A stretch of 64,000 nucleotides of DNA from Myroides odoratimimus (GTDB lineage: Bacteria > Bacteroidota > Bacteroidia > Flavobacteriales > Flavobacteriaceae): positions 414,861 to 478,860 of the forward strand of contig NZ_BCMQ01000001.1 of assembly GCF_001485415.1 (NCBI RefSeq), written 5' to 3'. The position numbers and the translations under genes are program-made. The notes beneath the pieces are model-generated. The model was not told the DNA's origin, did no database searches, and was given only the letters and a program-made list of their open reading frames with translations. This document shows, piece by piece, positions 10,186-18,880 of the stretch; within the stretch, counting starts at the first letter, position 1; each line of letters starts with the position of its first letter.

Positions 10186-11559
10186 ATGAATACATTAATA
10201 GCAATTGGAGTATTAGCGGTTTTAGTACTTGTACTAGAAATCATCAATTTGCGCAAAGTAGTCATTCCTGCGACACTTTTAGGATTACTAGGTATCTTGG
10301 GATATACTGTATGCAATATTGATGTGGTACAAGCATATTATAACAATATGTTTGTGAGCACTAAATTTTCTACCGCATTTTCATCTTTATTTATAGCCTT
10401 AACTATTTTCTTAGTAGCATTAAGTAAAGATTTTTATAAAACAGAATTCTCAAAGATATCAGACTATATCTCATTAAAACTTTTCCTTTTAATGGGAGCG
10501 ATATGTATGGTAAGCTTTGGTAATATGGCTATGTTCTTCCTAGGACTTGAGATCCTTTCTATCACATTATACATCTTATGTGGTACAGATCGCAAGAACA
10601 TTAAGAGTAACGAAGCTGCGATGAAGTATTTCCTTTTAGGATCATTCGCTTCAGGAGTAGTATTATTCGGTATTGCTTTAATCTATGGGGCTACAGGGTC
10701 GTTTGATGTAGTTAGAATAAAAGAAGTAGCACTAGCAGGATCATTACCGATATGGTATGCACTAGGAACTACGATGATTATCATAGGTATGTTATTTAAG
10801 ATAGCAGCTGTTCCATTCCACTTCTGGGCACCAGACGTGTACCAAGGAGCACCTAGTCTTACGACAGCACTGATGAGTACATTAGTTAAAGTAGCTGCTG
10901 TAGCTACGCTATACAGACTAAGCATGTACTTATTAGTAGATATGCCAAGTCAATATATCAACGTAATCGTAGTAATCGCTATTCTAACGATGACGGTAGG
11001 TAATATCATGGCTATCCGTCAAGATAATATGAAGCGTCTATTAGCATACTCTGGTATATCACATGCTGGATTTATGATGATGGCACTTACAGCATTAGGT
11101 ACAGCATCAGCTAACCTATTCTACTATGCATCAGCGTATGCTGTAGCAGGTATAGCAGCATTCACAGTATTAATCATCGTGACAAAGAATAAAGAAAACG
11201 AACAAATATCTAACTTCAATGGGTTAGCGAAGAAGAATCCTCTTCTTGCTATTATCCTTTCTGTAGCGTTATTATCTATGGGAGGTATACCTATTTTTGC
11301 AGGATTCTTTGGTAAGTTCTTCTTATTCTCACAGGCGATAAGTAATGGATTTATAGCATTAGTTATCTTCGGGGTGATTAACTCATTTATCAGTATCTAT
11401 TACTATCTAAAAGTAATCATTGGTATGTACGCTTCTACAGAAGAAGATACAGAGCACATCCAAGTACCGTTAACTTATAAGATCGTTGGGGTTACAGCCA
11501 TCGTTATTAACATCGTTATTGGTCTATGTCCATCGATACTTTTAAACCTATTCAATTAG
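10186..11559 (+). CDS. nuoN: NADH-quinone oxidoreductase subunit N (antiporter-like)
   Basis: This 457-residue membrane protein is the third antiporter-like subunit. The FKIAAVPFHFWAPDVYQGAP segment near residue 205 and the AYSGISHAGFMMMAL segment near residue 286 are conserved in NuoN (ND2). It is separated from nuoM by 54 nt and is followed by a strong terminator at 11594, so it is the last gene of the operon. Confidence 0.97.
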   Translation: MNTLIAIGVLAVLVLVLEIINLRKVVIPATLLGLLGILGYTVCNIDVVQAYYNNMFVSTKFSTAFSSLFIALTIFLVALSKDFYKTEFSKISDYISLKLFLLMGAICMVSFGNMAMFFLGLEILSITLYILCGTDRKNIKSNEAAMKYFLLGSFASGVVLFGIALIYGATGSFDVVRIKEVALAGSLPIWYALGTTMIIIGMLFKIAAVPFHFWAPDVYQGAPSLTTALMSTLVKVAAVATLYRLSMYLLVDMPSQYINVIVVIAILTMTVGNIMAIRQDNMKRLLAYSGISHAGFMMMALTALGTASANLFYYASAYAVAGIAAFTVLIIVTKNKENEQISNFNGLAKKNPLLAIILSVALLSMGGIPIFAGFFGKFFLFSQAISNGFIALVIFGVINSFISIYYYLKVIIGMYASTEEDTEHIQVPLTYKIVGVTAIVINIVIGLCPSILLNLFN

Positions 11560-11593
11560 AACAAAATAAATAACAACTCGATAGATTACCCTA

Positions 11594-11630
11594 AAGGTGG
11601 CGTTTTATTAATAAAACGCCACCTTTTTTT
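11594..11630 (+). terminator. Terminator of the nuo operon
   Basis: A near-perfect hairpin has the left arm AAAGGTGGCGTTTTAT and the complementary right arm ending in GCCACCTTT. It is followed by a T run. It starts 34 nt after the nuoN stop. Confidence 0.9.
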
Positions 11631-12052
11631 ATAACCCACATCACAATCAGTGTGATACAACCGAAAACCTCTAAAATATAAGTGATCATTATTTTGTTTA
11701 ATTTTCATTTAAAAGACATTTAATTTTAAAAAGCATATCTTTTTAAGACATTTCTATCTAATTCCGTATAACTTCAAAAAACTAAAAAAACTCGCATTTT
11801 ATCACGTTTATTTTATTCTAAATCAGCACTTGTGACAATTATCTAGACTTAATAAAACTTATCACTAGCAATATCTCATTATAAGCATTAAAATAGTTAA
11901 AAAGCACAAAAAAAACAAATGCTAAATCCTTCATAAAACAAACATAAATACAAATCAACACACTGAAATACAACAATTTAACTCCTTTAGTTTAATAATT
12001 TCGTTTCCTAAGCATTCTTTATCTTTAGTGCTTAATTGTAATTACTTTTTAT
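11631..12052. other. AT-rich intergenic stretch with no gene seen
   Basis: About 420 nt between the nuo terminator and the broken kinase gene hold no convincing reading frame. A small inverted repeat (ATCACA-ATCAG-TGTGAT) lies near 11640. A possible -7 box (TATCTTTA, 12020-12027) lies about 25 nt before the kinase start. Otherwise I see nothing in it. Confidence 0.5.
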
Positions 12053-12837
12053 ATGAAGAAGTTGAAAGTAAATGCGATAATACACACTCAATATCAAAAC
12101 CTTAAAAAGGAACTAACGGAAATCATTGAAGCCTATGACGAAATAGATACTTATATCGCTAAAGGAACTAGAAATAGTATCAAGCTTGAGAGCTATCTAC
12201 TGGTCAGAAGGTTGCTATTAAATCCTTTAAGAAACCTAATCTTATCAATAGATATGTATACCGAAATATACGTAAGTCTAAAGGTCTGAGATCATTTGAA
12301 AACGCTGAAAGATTACACAATCTAGGAATCAATGCTCCACATTCGATTGCTTATTTTGAATACGTCTCTAAAGGCGCATTAAGAAACTCATACTACATAT
12401 CAGAATTTATTGATACAGATATCACTTATAGAGATCTAGCACAAAACCAAGATTGTCCTAACAGGGAGAGAGTCCTTGAGGAGTTCGTTGAATTCTCTTT
12501 TAAATTACACGAGAATGGTATTAATTTCTTAGACCATTCACCAGGTAACACTTTGATAAAAGTAAGAGAAGATGGTTCGCATGAATTTTATCTAGTAGAT
12601 ATCAACAGAATGAAGTTTGATCAAGAAATGAGTTTCTCACATCGAATGAAAAACTTGTCACACTTGACTACAAACATTCAAGATATCGAGAAGATGGCTA
12701 CCCATTATGCTGAGCTTATTGGTAAGAGCTCACGTGATGTGTTTATAAAACTTTGGTTAGAGACTATCAAGTTTCAATACAGGTTTTATAAAAAGAAAGC
12801 CATTAAGAACAAAGTAAAGAAAATGTATTATCAATAG
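12053..12837 (+). pseudogene. Lipopolysaccharide kinase (InaA/Kdo-kinase) family gene broken by a 2-nt frameshift
   Basis: Two frames make one protein-kinase-like protein. The N-terminal part (from 12053) reads ...YIAKGTRNSIKLE, and a second frame from about 12190 reads ELSTGQKVAIKSFKKPNL and continues uninterrupted to the stop at 12837. Dropping one AG from the repeated GAGAG at 12188-12192 joins the frames into about 260 codons, a normal length for this family. VAIK would be the ATP-binding Lys, HENGINFLDHSPGN resembles the catalytic loop, and YLVDINR the DFG-like metal site. Such enzymes phosphorylate Kdo or heptose in lipid A core, or similar substrates. It is either inactivated or carries a sequencing error. 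No slippery heptamer supports programmed frameshifting. Confidence 0.8.
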
Positions 12838-12843
12838 CATTTA

Positions 12844-12872
12844 AAACACCTCAGCATCGTCTAGAGGTGTTT
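12844..12872 (+). terminator. Terminator after the kinase pseudogene
   Basis: The arms AACACCTC and GAGGTGTT enclose an 11-nt loop and are followed by a run of T. The hairpin begins 7 nt after the stop codon. Confidence 0.8.
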
Positions 12873-12895
12873 TTTTATATCCCTTACGCTATTAC

Positions 12896-13105
12896 TTGCC
12901 TTATAATGCCTCCTTATGCCCTTATTGCTCTCCTTTGCTCTTTTTGCCCAAAAATGCACCATCTAAAAACACTTAAACAACTACTTATCAGATTATTAAA
13001 ACAATAACAAGACAAATCCTTCGGAAGCCATTCGGAAACAACCAGTATATACACGGGTTCAATCCTTGTTTTCAAAAGCACACCCTATCTCTACCCGAAG
13101 CATCT
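12896..13105 (+). repeat. Dispersed intergenic element, copy A
   Basis: This gene-free stretch is homologous to the reverse complement of 37666-37875. Three anchor motifs are shared at identical spacing: TTGCCTTATnnTGCCTC at 12896, TTCGGAAGCnATTCGGAAA at 13020, and TAnCCGAAGnATCT at 13092. The offsets are 124 and 72 nt in both copies. Sequence between the anchors is diverged but alignable without gaps. No reading frame is conserved. It lies between the kinase pseudogene and the PfkB kinase gene. Confidence 0.75.
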
Positions 13106-13272
13106 ACTATCTAAAACCTCATCAATAGAACTTCTAAAAACAACTGTTTTCACTTAAGTCCAACAACATCCATATTAAACAAATACTAAACGGAATATTT
13201 ATAGCGTTATTTATCTTCAACAAAGATTTTTGTACCTTAGTAAAGTCTAATTATATATAAGAACTATCCTTT

Positions 13273-14238
13273 ATGTCAGATAATACACATTCTCCTATAG
13301 TAGTTTGTTTTGGTGAAATACTTTGGGACATCTTCCCAACGTATAAGAAGATCGGCGGAGCGCCCTTAAATGTAGCTTATCACCTACATAAGATGGGAAT
13401 AAACTCACACATTATTACCAAATTAGGTACAGATGACGCTGGTCAAAAAATTATTTCTAGACTAAAAGAAGTAGGTGCATGCACATCCTACATACAGACA
13501 GATACTACCAAAAAGACAGGTACAGTATTCGCTACATTCGATGACCACAATGAAGCGAGTTATGAATTTTTAAAGGATAGTGCTTGGGACTTTATCGACT
13601 TTAAGCAAGAAGATAGTGATCTAGTAGCGCAGTCAGATGCCTTTGTATTCGGTACTTTAGCGAGTAGAACTCCTCATACTAGAGAGACACTGCATAAACT
13701 GCTAGATGTAGCGAAGTATAAAGTGTACGATGTCAATCTTAGACCTCCTCATTATGAATTAGAGTTCGTAGTAGAGCTCATGCATAAAGCAGATCTACTA
13801 AAGATGAATAAGTTTGAACTAAAAGAAATCTTAGAATACTTAGAAGAACCTTATACATCAGAAGAAGATGCTATTAAGTTTGTTCAAAAACACTTTGACT
13901 GTGATGAGATTATCATTTCTAAAGGAGATAAGGGAGGACTTTATTTAAACAAAGAGATGCTTTATAGCTATCCTGCAGTAGATATCGTTATTAGAGATAC
14001 GGTAGGTAGTGGAGATTCATATCTTGCAGGTTTCTTAGCAGCTAAGTTGAACGGGCATGATCCTATTCAGATTATTAAAACAGCAGCATCACTAGGTGCT
14101 TTTGTTACATCACATACAGGTGCTAATCCGGAGTACGAAAGAGAAGATTTTGACATTTTTTATTATGAAACGATCTTTAAAGATGAATTAATTACGAGTA
14201 AAAACATCTTAGAAGCCCTGAAAACACCTGAAAAATAA
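13273..14238 (+). CDS. PfkB-family carbohydrate kinase, probably fructokinase
   Basis: This 321-residue ribokinase-fold sugar kinase transfers phosphate from ATP to a sugar in the cytoplasm. The N-terminal FGEILWDIFP and IGGAPLNVAYHL segments (about residues 13-38) are typical of fructokinases. The C-terminal DTVGSGDSYLAGF motif holds the catalytic base D248 and the anion hole. Substrate cannot be fixed from sequence; fructose is the best guess, with 2-keto-3-deoxygluconate possible. It stands alone, with a possible promoter (TACCTTAG, 13233-13240) just upstream and no sugar transporter beside it. Confidence 0.85.
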   Translation: MSDNTHSPIVVCFGEILWDIFPTYKKIGGAPLNVAYHLHKMGINSHIITKLGTDDAGQKIISRLKEVGACTSYIQTDTTKKTGTVFATFDDHNEASYEFLKDSAWDFIDFKQEDSDLVAQSDAFVFGTLASRTPHTRETLHKLLDVAKYKVYDVNLRPPHYELEFVVELMHKADLLKMNKFELKEILEYLEEPYTSEEDAIKFVQKHFDCDEIIISKGDKGGLYLNKEMLYSYPAVDIVIRDTVGSGDSYLAGFLAAKLNGHDPIQIIKTAASLGAFVTSHTGANPEYEREDFDIFYYETIFKDELITSKNILEALKTPEK

Positions 14239-14268
14239 AAGAATAAGAGCTTTTTTGAAAAAAAACAC

Positions 14269-14296
14269 TTTGATATTAAAAAAAAGTATAATTTAG
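14269..14296 (+). promoter_or_regulatory. Probable trp operon promoter
   Basis: TTTG at 14269-14272 and TAATTTAG at 14289-14296 approximate the Bacteroidota -33 (TTTG) and -7 (TAnnTTTG) boxes. The 16-nt spacer is slightly short. The leader peptide ATG follows 22 nt downstream. Confidence 0.5.
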
Positions 14297-14317
14297 CACC
14301 TATAACAAAAGACGAAA

Positions 14318-14410
14318 ATGAATACACAATTTTTAAATACTAATTGGTGGTGGCTAGCTAAATCCTATCAGGGTTCGGTTGGTCGTACTATGTATTTAAG
14401 TTGTGATTAG
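14318..14410 (+). CDS. trpL: trp leader peptide with three consecutive Trp codons
   Basis: A 30-codon open reading frame starts MNTQFLNTNWWWLAKS and ends at the TAG at 14408-14410. Codons 10-12 (14345-14353) are TGG TGG TGG. Its role would be to sense charged tRNA-Trp. When tryptophan is scarce a ribosome stalls at these codons and the downstream RNA folds to avoid termination. It begins about 20 nt after the probable promoter and is followed by a terminator (14446-14480) and then trpE. The ATG is preceded by ACGAAA, in keeping with the A-rich starts of this phylum. I infer the function from the Trp codons and from the RNA elements around it. Confidence 0.88.
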   Translation: MNTQFLNTNWWWLAKSYQGSVGRTMYLSCD

Positions 14411-14480
14411 TTATAGATAGAATTATATACACATATTATATAGATAAAGCCTGCTAGGAACCCCTAGCAGGCTTTTTTTT
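14364..14480 (+). promoter_or_regulatory. trp attenuator: antiterminator strand and rho-independent terminator
   Basis: The terminator hairpin pairs AAAGCCTGCTAGG (14446-14458) with CCTAGCAGGCTTT (14463-14475), followed by a T run to 14480. CCTATCAGGGT (14364-14374), which starts 10 nt after the last Trp codon, can pair with AGCCTGCTAGG (14448-14458) in 9 of 11 positions. That pairing would block the terminator. This is the layout expected for ribosome-mediated attenuation. The pairing is read from the sequence; regulation itself is inferred. Confidence 0.85.
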
Positions 14481-14506
14481 GCTTTAAACTCAAATAATTA
14501 CAAGAA

Positions 14507-15892
14507 ATGAAACTTCACATCAATCACAAAAAAATACTTGGAGACCTATACACTCCTATCGAAATATACCTCAAACTAAGAGATAAATTCTCTAATAGCT
14601 TCTTATTAGAAAACTCTAGTAACCACTCTAGAGAGAACAGTTGTTCATACATCTGTTTTGACCCGATGATGTCTTATATCGTTACTGCAGATACGACTAC
14701 AGTACAGACCTTAGAGAACACGACTACACATACTACAGCTGATATCAATGTACTAGATCAGTTACAATTATTTATCAAAGAGATCAAGGTAGAAAACGCT
14801 AATCACTATGATTACTTAAAGGCAGGTATCTATGGATATACGAGCTATGACAGTATCCCATTAGTACATGATATACAGTTTAAGGCTACTGATACAAGCA
14901 TTCCTTTAATGCAATACCATTTCTTTAAATATGTCATAGTATATGATCACTATAAAAATGAAATGCACTTAGTAGAATACACTCGTACAGGAGAAGAAAG
15001 TCAATTGAATAAAATACATGCCTATCTAAACACCAATAGCATTACTCCCTACCCTTTCAAAACGGTAGATGCTCCAAAGACACCTTACACAGATGAAGAG
15101 TTTCTAGAGATTATAAAAAAAGGAAAAGAGCACTGCTATAGAGGAGATGTATTCCAGCTAGTACTCTCACGTAAGTATAAGCAGCAGTTTACGGGAGATG
15201 AGTTTAATGTATATAGAGCTCTTCGTTCTATTAACCCTTCTCCTTACCTATTCTACTTTGACTATGGAGCATTTAAGATATTCGGTTCATCTCCTGAAGC
15301 CCAGGTAGTAGTTAAGGAGAATAAAGCGTATGTCAATCCAATAGCAGGCACATTTAGAAAAACAGAAGACAAGGCTCAGAACGAGATACTAACACAGCAG
15401 TTACTTAATGACCCTAAAGAGAATGCAGAACATATCATGCTAGTAGACTTGGCTAGAAATGACCTAAGTATCACAGGAACAGAGGTCACAGTAGAAGAGT
15501 ATAAAACGGTAGAACAATACTCTCATGTCATCCATCTAGTGTCTAAAGTCAGTGCTACTATAGATATGCAAAAAGATAGCCTTAATGTATTCGCCAACAC
15601 CTTCCCTACAGGGACACTATCAGGAGCGCCTAAGCACAGAGCCATGGAACTAATAGATCAATACGAACCAGAGAGTCGAGGGTTCTATGGAGGTACGATA
15701 GGCTTTATCACCTTAGATGGAGAAATTAACCATGCCATCTTTATCCGATCAGCTCTGAGTTATCAGAATGAGTTACACTATCAGGCAGGATGTGGTATTG
15801 TGACCAAGTCAGATGACTTATCAGAATTAAAAGAAATAGAAAACAAACTAAGTGCTATCACTCTAGCTATCCGTGAAGCCCAAAACATATAA
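14507..15892 (+). CDS. trpE: Anthranilate synthase component I
   Basis: This 461-residue enzyme converts chorismate and ammonia to anthranilate, the first committed step of tryptophan synthesis. The C-terminal chorismate-binding domain carries the TFPTGTLSGAPKHRAMELID segment near residue 366. The N-terminal LLENSS near residue 30 resembles the LLES motif that binds tryptophan for feedback inhibition. It is the first structural gene after the attenuator, and trpG follows 3 nt later. The ATG follows AATTACAAGAA. Confidence 0.96.
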   Translation: MKLHINHKKILGDLYTPIEIYLKLRDKFSNSFLLENSSNHSRENSCSYICFDPMMSYIVTADTTTVQTLENTTTHTTADINVLDQLQLFIKEIKVENANHYDYLKAGIYGYTSYDSIPLVHDIQFKATDTSIPLMQYHFFKYVIVYDHYKNEMHLVEYTRTGEESQLNKIHAYLNTNSITPYPFKTVDAPKTPYTDEEFLEIIKKGKEHCYRGDVFQLVLSRKYKQQFTGDEFNVYRALRSINPSPYLFYFDYGAFKIFGSSPEAQVVVKENKAYVNPIAGTFRKTEDKAQNEILTQQLLNDPKENAEHIMLVDLARNDLSITGTEVTVEEYKTVEQYSHVIHLVSKVSATIDMQKDSLNVFANTFPTGTLSGAPKHRAMELIDQYEPESRGFYGGTIGFITLDGEINHAIFIRSALSYQNELHYQAGCGIVTKSDDLSELKEIENKLSAITLAIREAQNI

Positions 15893-15895
15893 GTT

Positions 15896-16456
15896 ATGAA
15901 AGTATTAGTAATCGACAACTATGATTCCTTTATCTACAATGTGATACACATCTTAAAAGAACTAGGAGTAGAAACAATAGATATCATCAAGAATGATAAG
16001 ATCGAACTTGAGCAAATAGATCAGTACGATAAGATTATCCTTTCGCCAGGGCCAGGTATTCCATCAGAAGCAGGAAAACTAATGGACGTGATAGCCTACG
16101 CTGCTGACCATAAAGACATATTAGGTATCTGCTTAGGACATCAGGCTATAGGTGAGTACTATGGTCACCAACTAAAGAGATTAGAGACTCCACTACACGG
16201 AATATCATCACCTATACAGCTAGCTGCACCTGATGATATATTCCAGTCTATGCCAGATCACTCCCCTATCGCACACTATCACTCATGGGTAATAGAAGAA
16301 AGTAATAGTGAACTAGCGATAACAGCCTATGACGAGCAACAAAATATCATGGCGGTGAAGCATCGAACACTTAATGTTAGAGGAGTACAATTTCACCCAG
16401 AATCGATATTGACTACTTATGGGAAAGAGATAATTAAAAATTGGATTAAAAACTAA
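15896..16456 (+). CDS. trpG: Anthranilate synthase component II (glutamine amidotransferase)
   Basis: This 186-residue class I glutamine amidotransferase supplies ammonia to TrpE. The catalytic triad is visible: C79 in GICLGHQAIG, and H167 and E169 in VQFHPES. It is a free-standing subunit, not fused to TrpE or TrpD. The same fold can serve PabA, but its position between trpE and trpD points to the tryptophan pathway, possibly with a shared role. Confidence 0.95.
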   Translation: MKVLVIDNYDSFIYNVIHILKELGVETIDIIKNDKIELEQIDQYDKIILSPGPGIPSEAGKLMDVIAYAADHKDILGICLGHQAIGEYYGHQLKRLETPLHGISSPIQLAAPDDIFQSMPDHSPIAHYHSWVIEESNSELAITAYDEQQNIMAVKHRTLNVRGVQFHPESILTTYGKEIIKNWIKN

Positions 16457-16460
16457 TGCT

Positions 16461-17453
16461 ATGAAAGAGATATTAAATCACTTAATACAACATAAAACAC
16501 TTACTACAGAACAAGCCAAAGAGATAGTTATCAACATGGCTAATGATAAGTACACAGACGCTCAGATGGCTTCTCTACTGACTACATTTATCATGAGACC
16601 CATCATATTAGATGAGCTAAGAGGCTTCCGAGAAGGAATGTTACAGCTTGCTAATAAAGTTGATCTGTCAGCTTATAACCCTATGGACTTATGTGGTACA
16701 GGAGGAGACGGAAAAGACACTTTTAATATATCTACACTGTCATCCTTTGTGACAGCTGGAGCAGGTGTACCTGTAGCTAAACATGGTAACTATGGAGTAT
16801 CATCTATCTCAGGGTCTTCTAGTGTGATGGAGAACTTAGGTATTCATTTTAAAAGCACAGAAGCAGAGCTAAAAGAACAATTAGCTGAAGCAAATATCTG
16901 TTTTCTACACGCGCCTTTATTTCACCCTGCCATGAAGAGAATCGCTCCTGTGAGAAAAGCACTTGGAGTGAAGACGTTCTTTAATATGCTTGGCCCATTG
17001 ACTAATCCTGCTCAGCCTAAGGTACAACTAGTAGGTCTGTTTAACCTTGAGCTGTTGAGAATGTATAAATACTTCTTGCAGGCAGAGAATACACAGTACA
17101 GCATTATACATGCCTTAGACGGCTATGATGAATGTAGCTTGACTAAATCAGCTAAGCTAGTCAATAACAAAGAAGAGAAACTAATAGACGCTTCTTACTT
17201 TAATAGTCCTGTCATCCGTGAAGAAGATATCAAAGGAGGAAAAACAGTAGAAGAGTCGGCGTATATCTTCTGGCAAATACTTAAAGGTAAAGGTACTCCT
17301 GCTCAGAATAATGTAGTCCTTGCTAATAGCGCTTTAGCTATTAATACCTACTATCCTGAACTAAGCATCTTAGAGGCAAAAGCAAGAGCAGAAGAGTCTC
17401 TACTAGGAGGAAAAGCAAAAGATAAGTTTGAAATACTAAAAGAATTGAGATGA
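16461..17453 (+). CDS. trpD: Anthranilate phosphoribosyltransferase
   Basis: This 330-residue enzyme joins anthranilate to PRPP. The GTGGDGKDTFNIST motif near residue 80 and the KHGNYGVSS segment near residue 108 correspond to the PRPP and anthranilate sites. The family usually has KHGNRAVSS at the latter place. Its last 4 nt overlap the start of trpC, suggesting translational coupling. Confidence 0.96.
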   Translation: MKEILNHLIQHKTLTTEQAKEIVINMANDKYTDAQMASLLTTFIMRPIILDELRGFREGMLQLANKVDLSAYNPMDLCGTGGDGKDTFNISTLSSFVTAGAGVPVAKHGNYGVSSISGSSSVMENLGIHFKSTEAELKEQLAEANICFLHAPLFHPAMKRIAPVRKALGVKTFFNMLGPLTNPAQPKVQLVGLFNLELLRMYKYFLQAENTQYSIIHALDGYDECSLTKSAKLVNNKEEKLIDASYFNSPVIREEDIKGGKTVEESAYIFWQILKGKGTPAQNNVVLANSALAINTYYPELSILEAKARAEESLLGGKAKDKFEILKELR

Positions 17454-18238
17454 AGATATTAGAACAAATAAAGGCACATAAACGGATAGAAGTAGCCCAA
17501 CGCAAGACTATAAAGAGTATTGCTGAACTAAGAAATACTCCATTATACAACAGAACACCGATTGATTTTAAAGCTTGTATCACGGCTAAAAACAACAGAG
17601 CCATCATCGCAGAGTTTAAAAGACAGTCTCCTTCTAAAGGAATCATTCATCCCAACGCGAATATCACTGAGATAGTAAAAGGATATGAAGCGAATGAAGC
17701 AGCGGCTTTATCTATTCTAAATGACAGTCAATTCTTCGGTGCTCTACCCACTGACTTTGCTAACGCACGTGCTTCAGTAGACTTGCCTCTATTACAGAAA
17801 GACTTTATCCTAGACGAGTACCAGATAGAAGAAGCTAAAGCGATAGGTGCAGACGCCATTCTATTGATCGCTAAAATGCTTCCTATCGAACGTGTCAAAG
17901 TATTGACTGATTATGCACATCAGCTTGGTTTACAAGTATTATTAGAGACACATACTGAACAAGAAATACGAGACCATTTACATACTGAGTTTGACCTCAT
18001 CGGGATAAACAATAGAGATCTGAACACCTTTGAAGTAAATATTCAGCACAGTATCGCTCTAGCTAATCTATTACCTCAGCAGGCAGTGAAGATAGCAGAA
18101 AGTGGTATACAGAATGCCGCTACGTTATTAGAATTAGCTGACAATGGATTCTCAGGGTTCTTAATGGGAGAATACTTTATGAAGATGGCTAATCCTACTG
18201 AACAATTAAGGCTATTACAACAAGAGATTAAAGTATAA
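17450..18238 (+). CDS. trpC: Indole-3-glycerol-phosphate synthase
   Basis: This 262-residue TIM barrel closes the indole ring from carboxyphenylamino-deoxyribulose phosphate. The signature IIAEFKRQSPSKG near residue 52, QKDFILDEYQI near residue 115 and the AESGI phosphate-binding stretch near residue 210 are present. It overlaps trpD by 4 nt and is separate from trpF, unlike the fused form of enterobacteria. Confidence 0.96.
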   Translation: MKILEQIKAHKRIEVAQRKTIKSIAELRNTPLYNRTPIDFKACITAKNNRAIIAEFKRQSPSKGIIHPNANITEIVKGYEANEAAALSILNDSQFFGALPTDFANARASVDLPLLQKDFILDEYQIEEAKAIGADAILLIAKMLPIERVKVLTDYAHQLGLQVLLETHTEQEIRDHLHTEFDLIGINNRDLNTFEVNIQHSIALANLLPQQAVKIAESGIQNAATLLELADNGFSGFLMGEYFMKMANPTEQLRLLQQEIKV

Positions 18239-18244
18239 ACAGCG

Positions 18245-18880
18245 ATGAAGAAGATAAAGATCTGTGGGATGTTTGATATAGACAATATTAATTCTGTTGG
18301 GCAAGAGCACATTGATATGATGGGATTTATCTTTTATCCGAAATCAAAGCGATATGTAAGTACAGATATTAACAAGGCTGTTGATAACCTACCTCATCAT
18401 ATTCAGAAAGTAGGTGTATTCGTCAATGCTACAAGACAAGAAATAGCACAACGTATAAAGCAGTATAAGCTTGACTATGTACAGCTACACGGTAACGAAA
18501 GCCCAGAAGATTGTGCTTATTATATAGAGCAAGGAGTAAAAGTAATCAAGGCTTTCTCTATAGGAACAGCAGAGGACTTAAGTCAATTAGAACAATACGA
18601 ATCCTATTGTGACTTATTTGTATTTGACACGCCTACTCCACAGCATGGAGGTAGTGGATTATCATTTGATTGGGATGTATTACAGCATTATCAAGCTAGC
18701 ACCCCTTATCTACTAAGCGGAGGATTAGGATTACACAACATACAGTCCGCTTTGCTATTACGAGATACTAGATTAGTGGGCTTTGACCTCAACAGTAAAT
18801 TAGAAAACGATCAACATCATAAAGACATAACACTAGTGAGAAAACTAGTAAAAGAAATAAGAGACTATGAAAGAATTTAA
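18245..18880 (+). CDS. trpF: Phosphoribosylanthranilate isomerase
   Basis: This 211-residue TIM barrel performs the Amadori rearrangement before TrpC. The N-terminal KICGM motif carries the catalytic Cys at residue 7. The motifs DYVQLHGNE and LSGGL are typical, and an Asp of the FDLNSKLE region (GVDVSSGVE in most homologues) supplies the general acid side. It begins 6 nt after trpC and overlaps trpB by 14 nt. Confidence 0.94.
   Translation: MKKIKICGMFDIDNINSVGQEHIDMMGFIFYPKSKRYVSTDINKAVDNLPHHIQKVGVFVNATRQEIAQRIKQYKLDYVQLHGNESPEDCAYYIEQGVKVIKAFSIGTAEDLSQLEQYESYCDLFVFDTPTPQHGGSGLSFDWDVLQHYQASTPYLLSGGLGLHNIQSALLLRDTRLVGFDLNSKLENDQHHKDITLVRKLVKEIRDYERI

Noticed and set aside
11639..11655. CRP-type operator from the TGTGAT/ATCACA arms
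   Set aside because: The arms are in the reverse order to a CRP site (ATCACA before TGTGAT) and lie after a terminator, not before a gene.
12181..12200. Programmed ribosomal frameshift in the LPS-kinase-like gene
   Set aside because: No slippery heptamer, stem-loop or internal Shine-Dalgarno sequence is visible; a dinucleotide duplication in GAGAG explains the shift more simply.
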